Of a stretch of 29,342 bases of DNA, positions 29,026-29,342 are shown piece after piece (the first letter of the stretch is position 1; every line of letters starts with the position of its first letter). The notes beneath the pieces were generated by a model that was not told the origin of the DNA, did no database searches, and saw nothing but the letters and a program-made list of their open reading frames with translations. Origin of the DNA: a virus; IMG/VR virus record IMGVR_UViG_3300017714_001672, positions 1 through 29,342 of that record; one strand, 5' to 3'. The position numbers and the translations under genes are program-made.

Positions 29026-29342
29026 TAAAAGAAAGTATTATAGACATACCTAGAAGAATATATGCAACAGGTGTATTTGATGATGCAGAAACATCAAATC
29101 CAAAATTAAAACCTGTTGTTCTTAAAATGATAAAAGATCAAATTAAAGAATTTGAGAAGTACCATCCTGTAAGCAAATATTCATTAATTGGTTCTATACT
29201 TACAAAAAGATATAGAAACGATGCAGATTTGGACATTAACGTATTGTTTGATGTACCAGAAAAAGATAGAGAGTCAGCTAGAATAGCATTAGCTAAAAAT
29301 TTAAGAAGTATAAACGGAAAACTTATACCAGGAACAAAACAC
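29022..29342 (+). CDS. Pol-beta-type nucleotidyltransferase (3' end missing)
   Basis: The first 107 residues are present. S-L-I-G57-S58-I-L-T-K-R-Y then D-A-D69-L-D71-I-N-V is the G-S...D-x-D active site of minimal, CCA-adding and poly(A)-type nucleotidyltransferases. It starts as ATGA on the kinase stop, so the two are probably coupled. The third catalytic acid would lie beyond the window. Possible jobs: RNA 3'-end addition, nucleotidylation of a protein, or oligonucleotide synthesis. Confidence 0.78.
   Translation, partial: MIKESIIDIPRRIYATGVFDDAETSNPKLKPVVLKMIKDQIKEFEKYHPVSKYSLIGSILTKRYRNDADLDINVLFDVPEKDRESARIALAKNLRSINGKLIPGTKH

Overview
The window looks like part of the replication region of a T4-like (Tevenvirinae-type) marine myovirus. 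The base composition is AT-rich, every gene I can support lies on the + strand, genes overlap by 1-20 bases, and many start at ATGA or TAATG junctions. The T4 core genes appear in the T4 transcription order: 47, 46, 45, 44, 62, regA, 43, uvsX, 41. The accessory set (peptide deformylase, CobS/CobT-like pair, Hsp20, ribosomal protein bS21, 2OG-Fe(II) oxygenases, a tryptophan-halogenase relative) is typical of phages of marine bacteria. The low GC and the bS21 gene favour a pelagiphage (SAR11 host, HTVC008M-like). The host is inferred, not shown by the sequence.

Layout. 1-4108: 3' part of a flavin-dependent halogenase, then the gp47/gp46 recombination nuclease. 4101-10961: accessory block with peptide deformylase, a C5-cytosine DNA methyltransferase, a VWA protein with a zincin-like N-terminus, its MoxR/CobS-type AAA+ partner, bS21, a structured non-coding stretch, Hsp20 and a DUF3310 protein. 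10992-14292: sliding clamp, clamp loader and RegA, interrupted by a 2OG oxygenase. 14293-16494: RimK-like ATP-grasp ligase fused to a RimB-like protease domain, an Sm-like protein and a 2Fe-2S ferredoxin. 16478-18970: DNA polymerase. 18967-22861: modification block with GNAT, 2OG oxygenase, MT-A70 adenine methyltransferase, a second C5-cytosine methyltransferase, a CmoA-like enzyme and two tiny membrane proteins. 22915-26220: UvsX and the gp41 helicase with another 2OG oxygenase between them. 26217-29342: a fourth 2OG oxygenase, then a ligase-like protein, a P-loop kinase and a pol-beta-type nucleotidyltransferase (cut by the window end).

The most exciting lead is a possible natural DNA carboxymethylation system. 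Both C5-cytosine methyltransferases replace the conserved Asn of motif X with Arg (G-R-M-V instead of G-N-x-V). A basic residue at this position is what lets an engineered bacterial enzyme use carboxy-SAM. The second methyltransferase overlaps a gene whose product strongly resembles CmoA, the carboxy-SAM synthase. A second theme is takeover of translation: bS21, RimK-RimB fusion, peptide deformylase and RegA. A third is a ligase-like/kinase/nucleotidyltransferase trio that resembles an end-healing and sealing kit.

Regulation. At least six sigma70-type promoters with 17-base spacers are visible (three are exact TTGACA-17-TATAAT), plus two exact T4-type late boxes (TATAAATA). Some promoters sit so close to the start codon that the message would be leaderless or nearly so. 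There is no gene-free stretch over 300 bases; the longest gap (9889-10118) holds several perfect stem-loops and a late promoter. I saw no tRNA gene, CRISPR array or insertion sequence.
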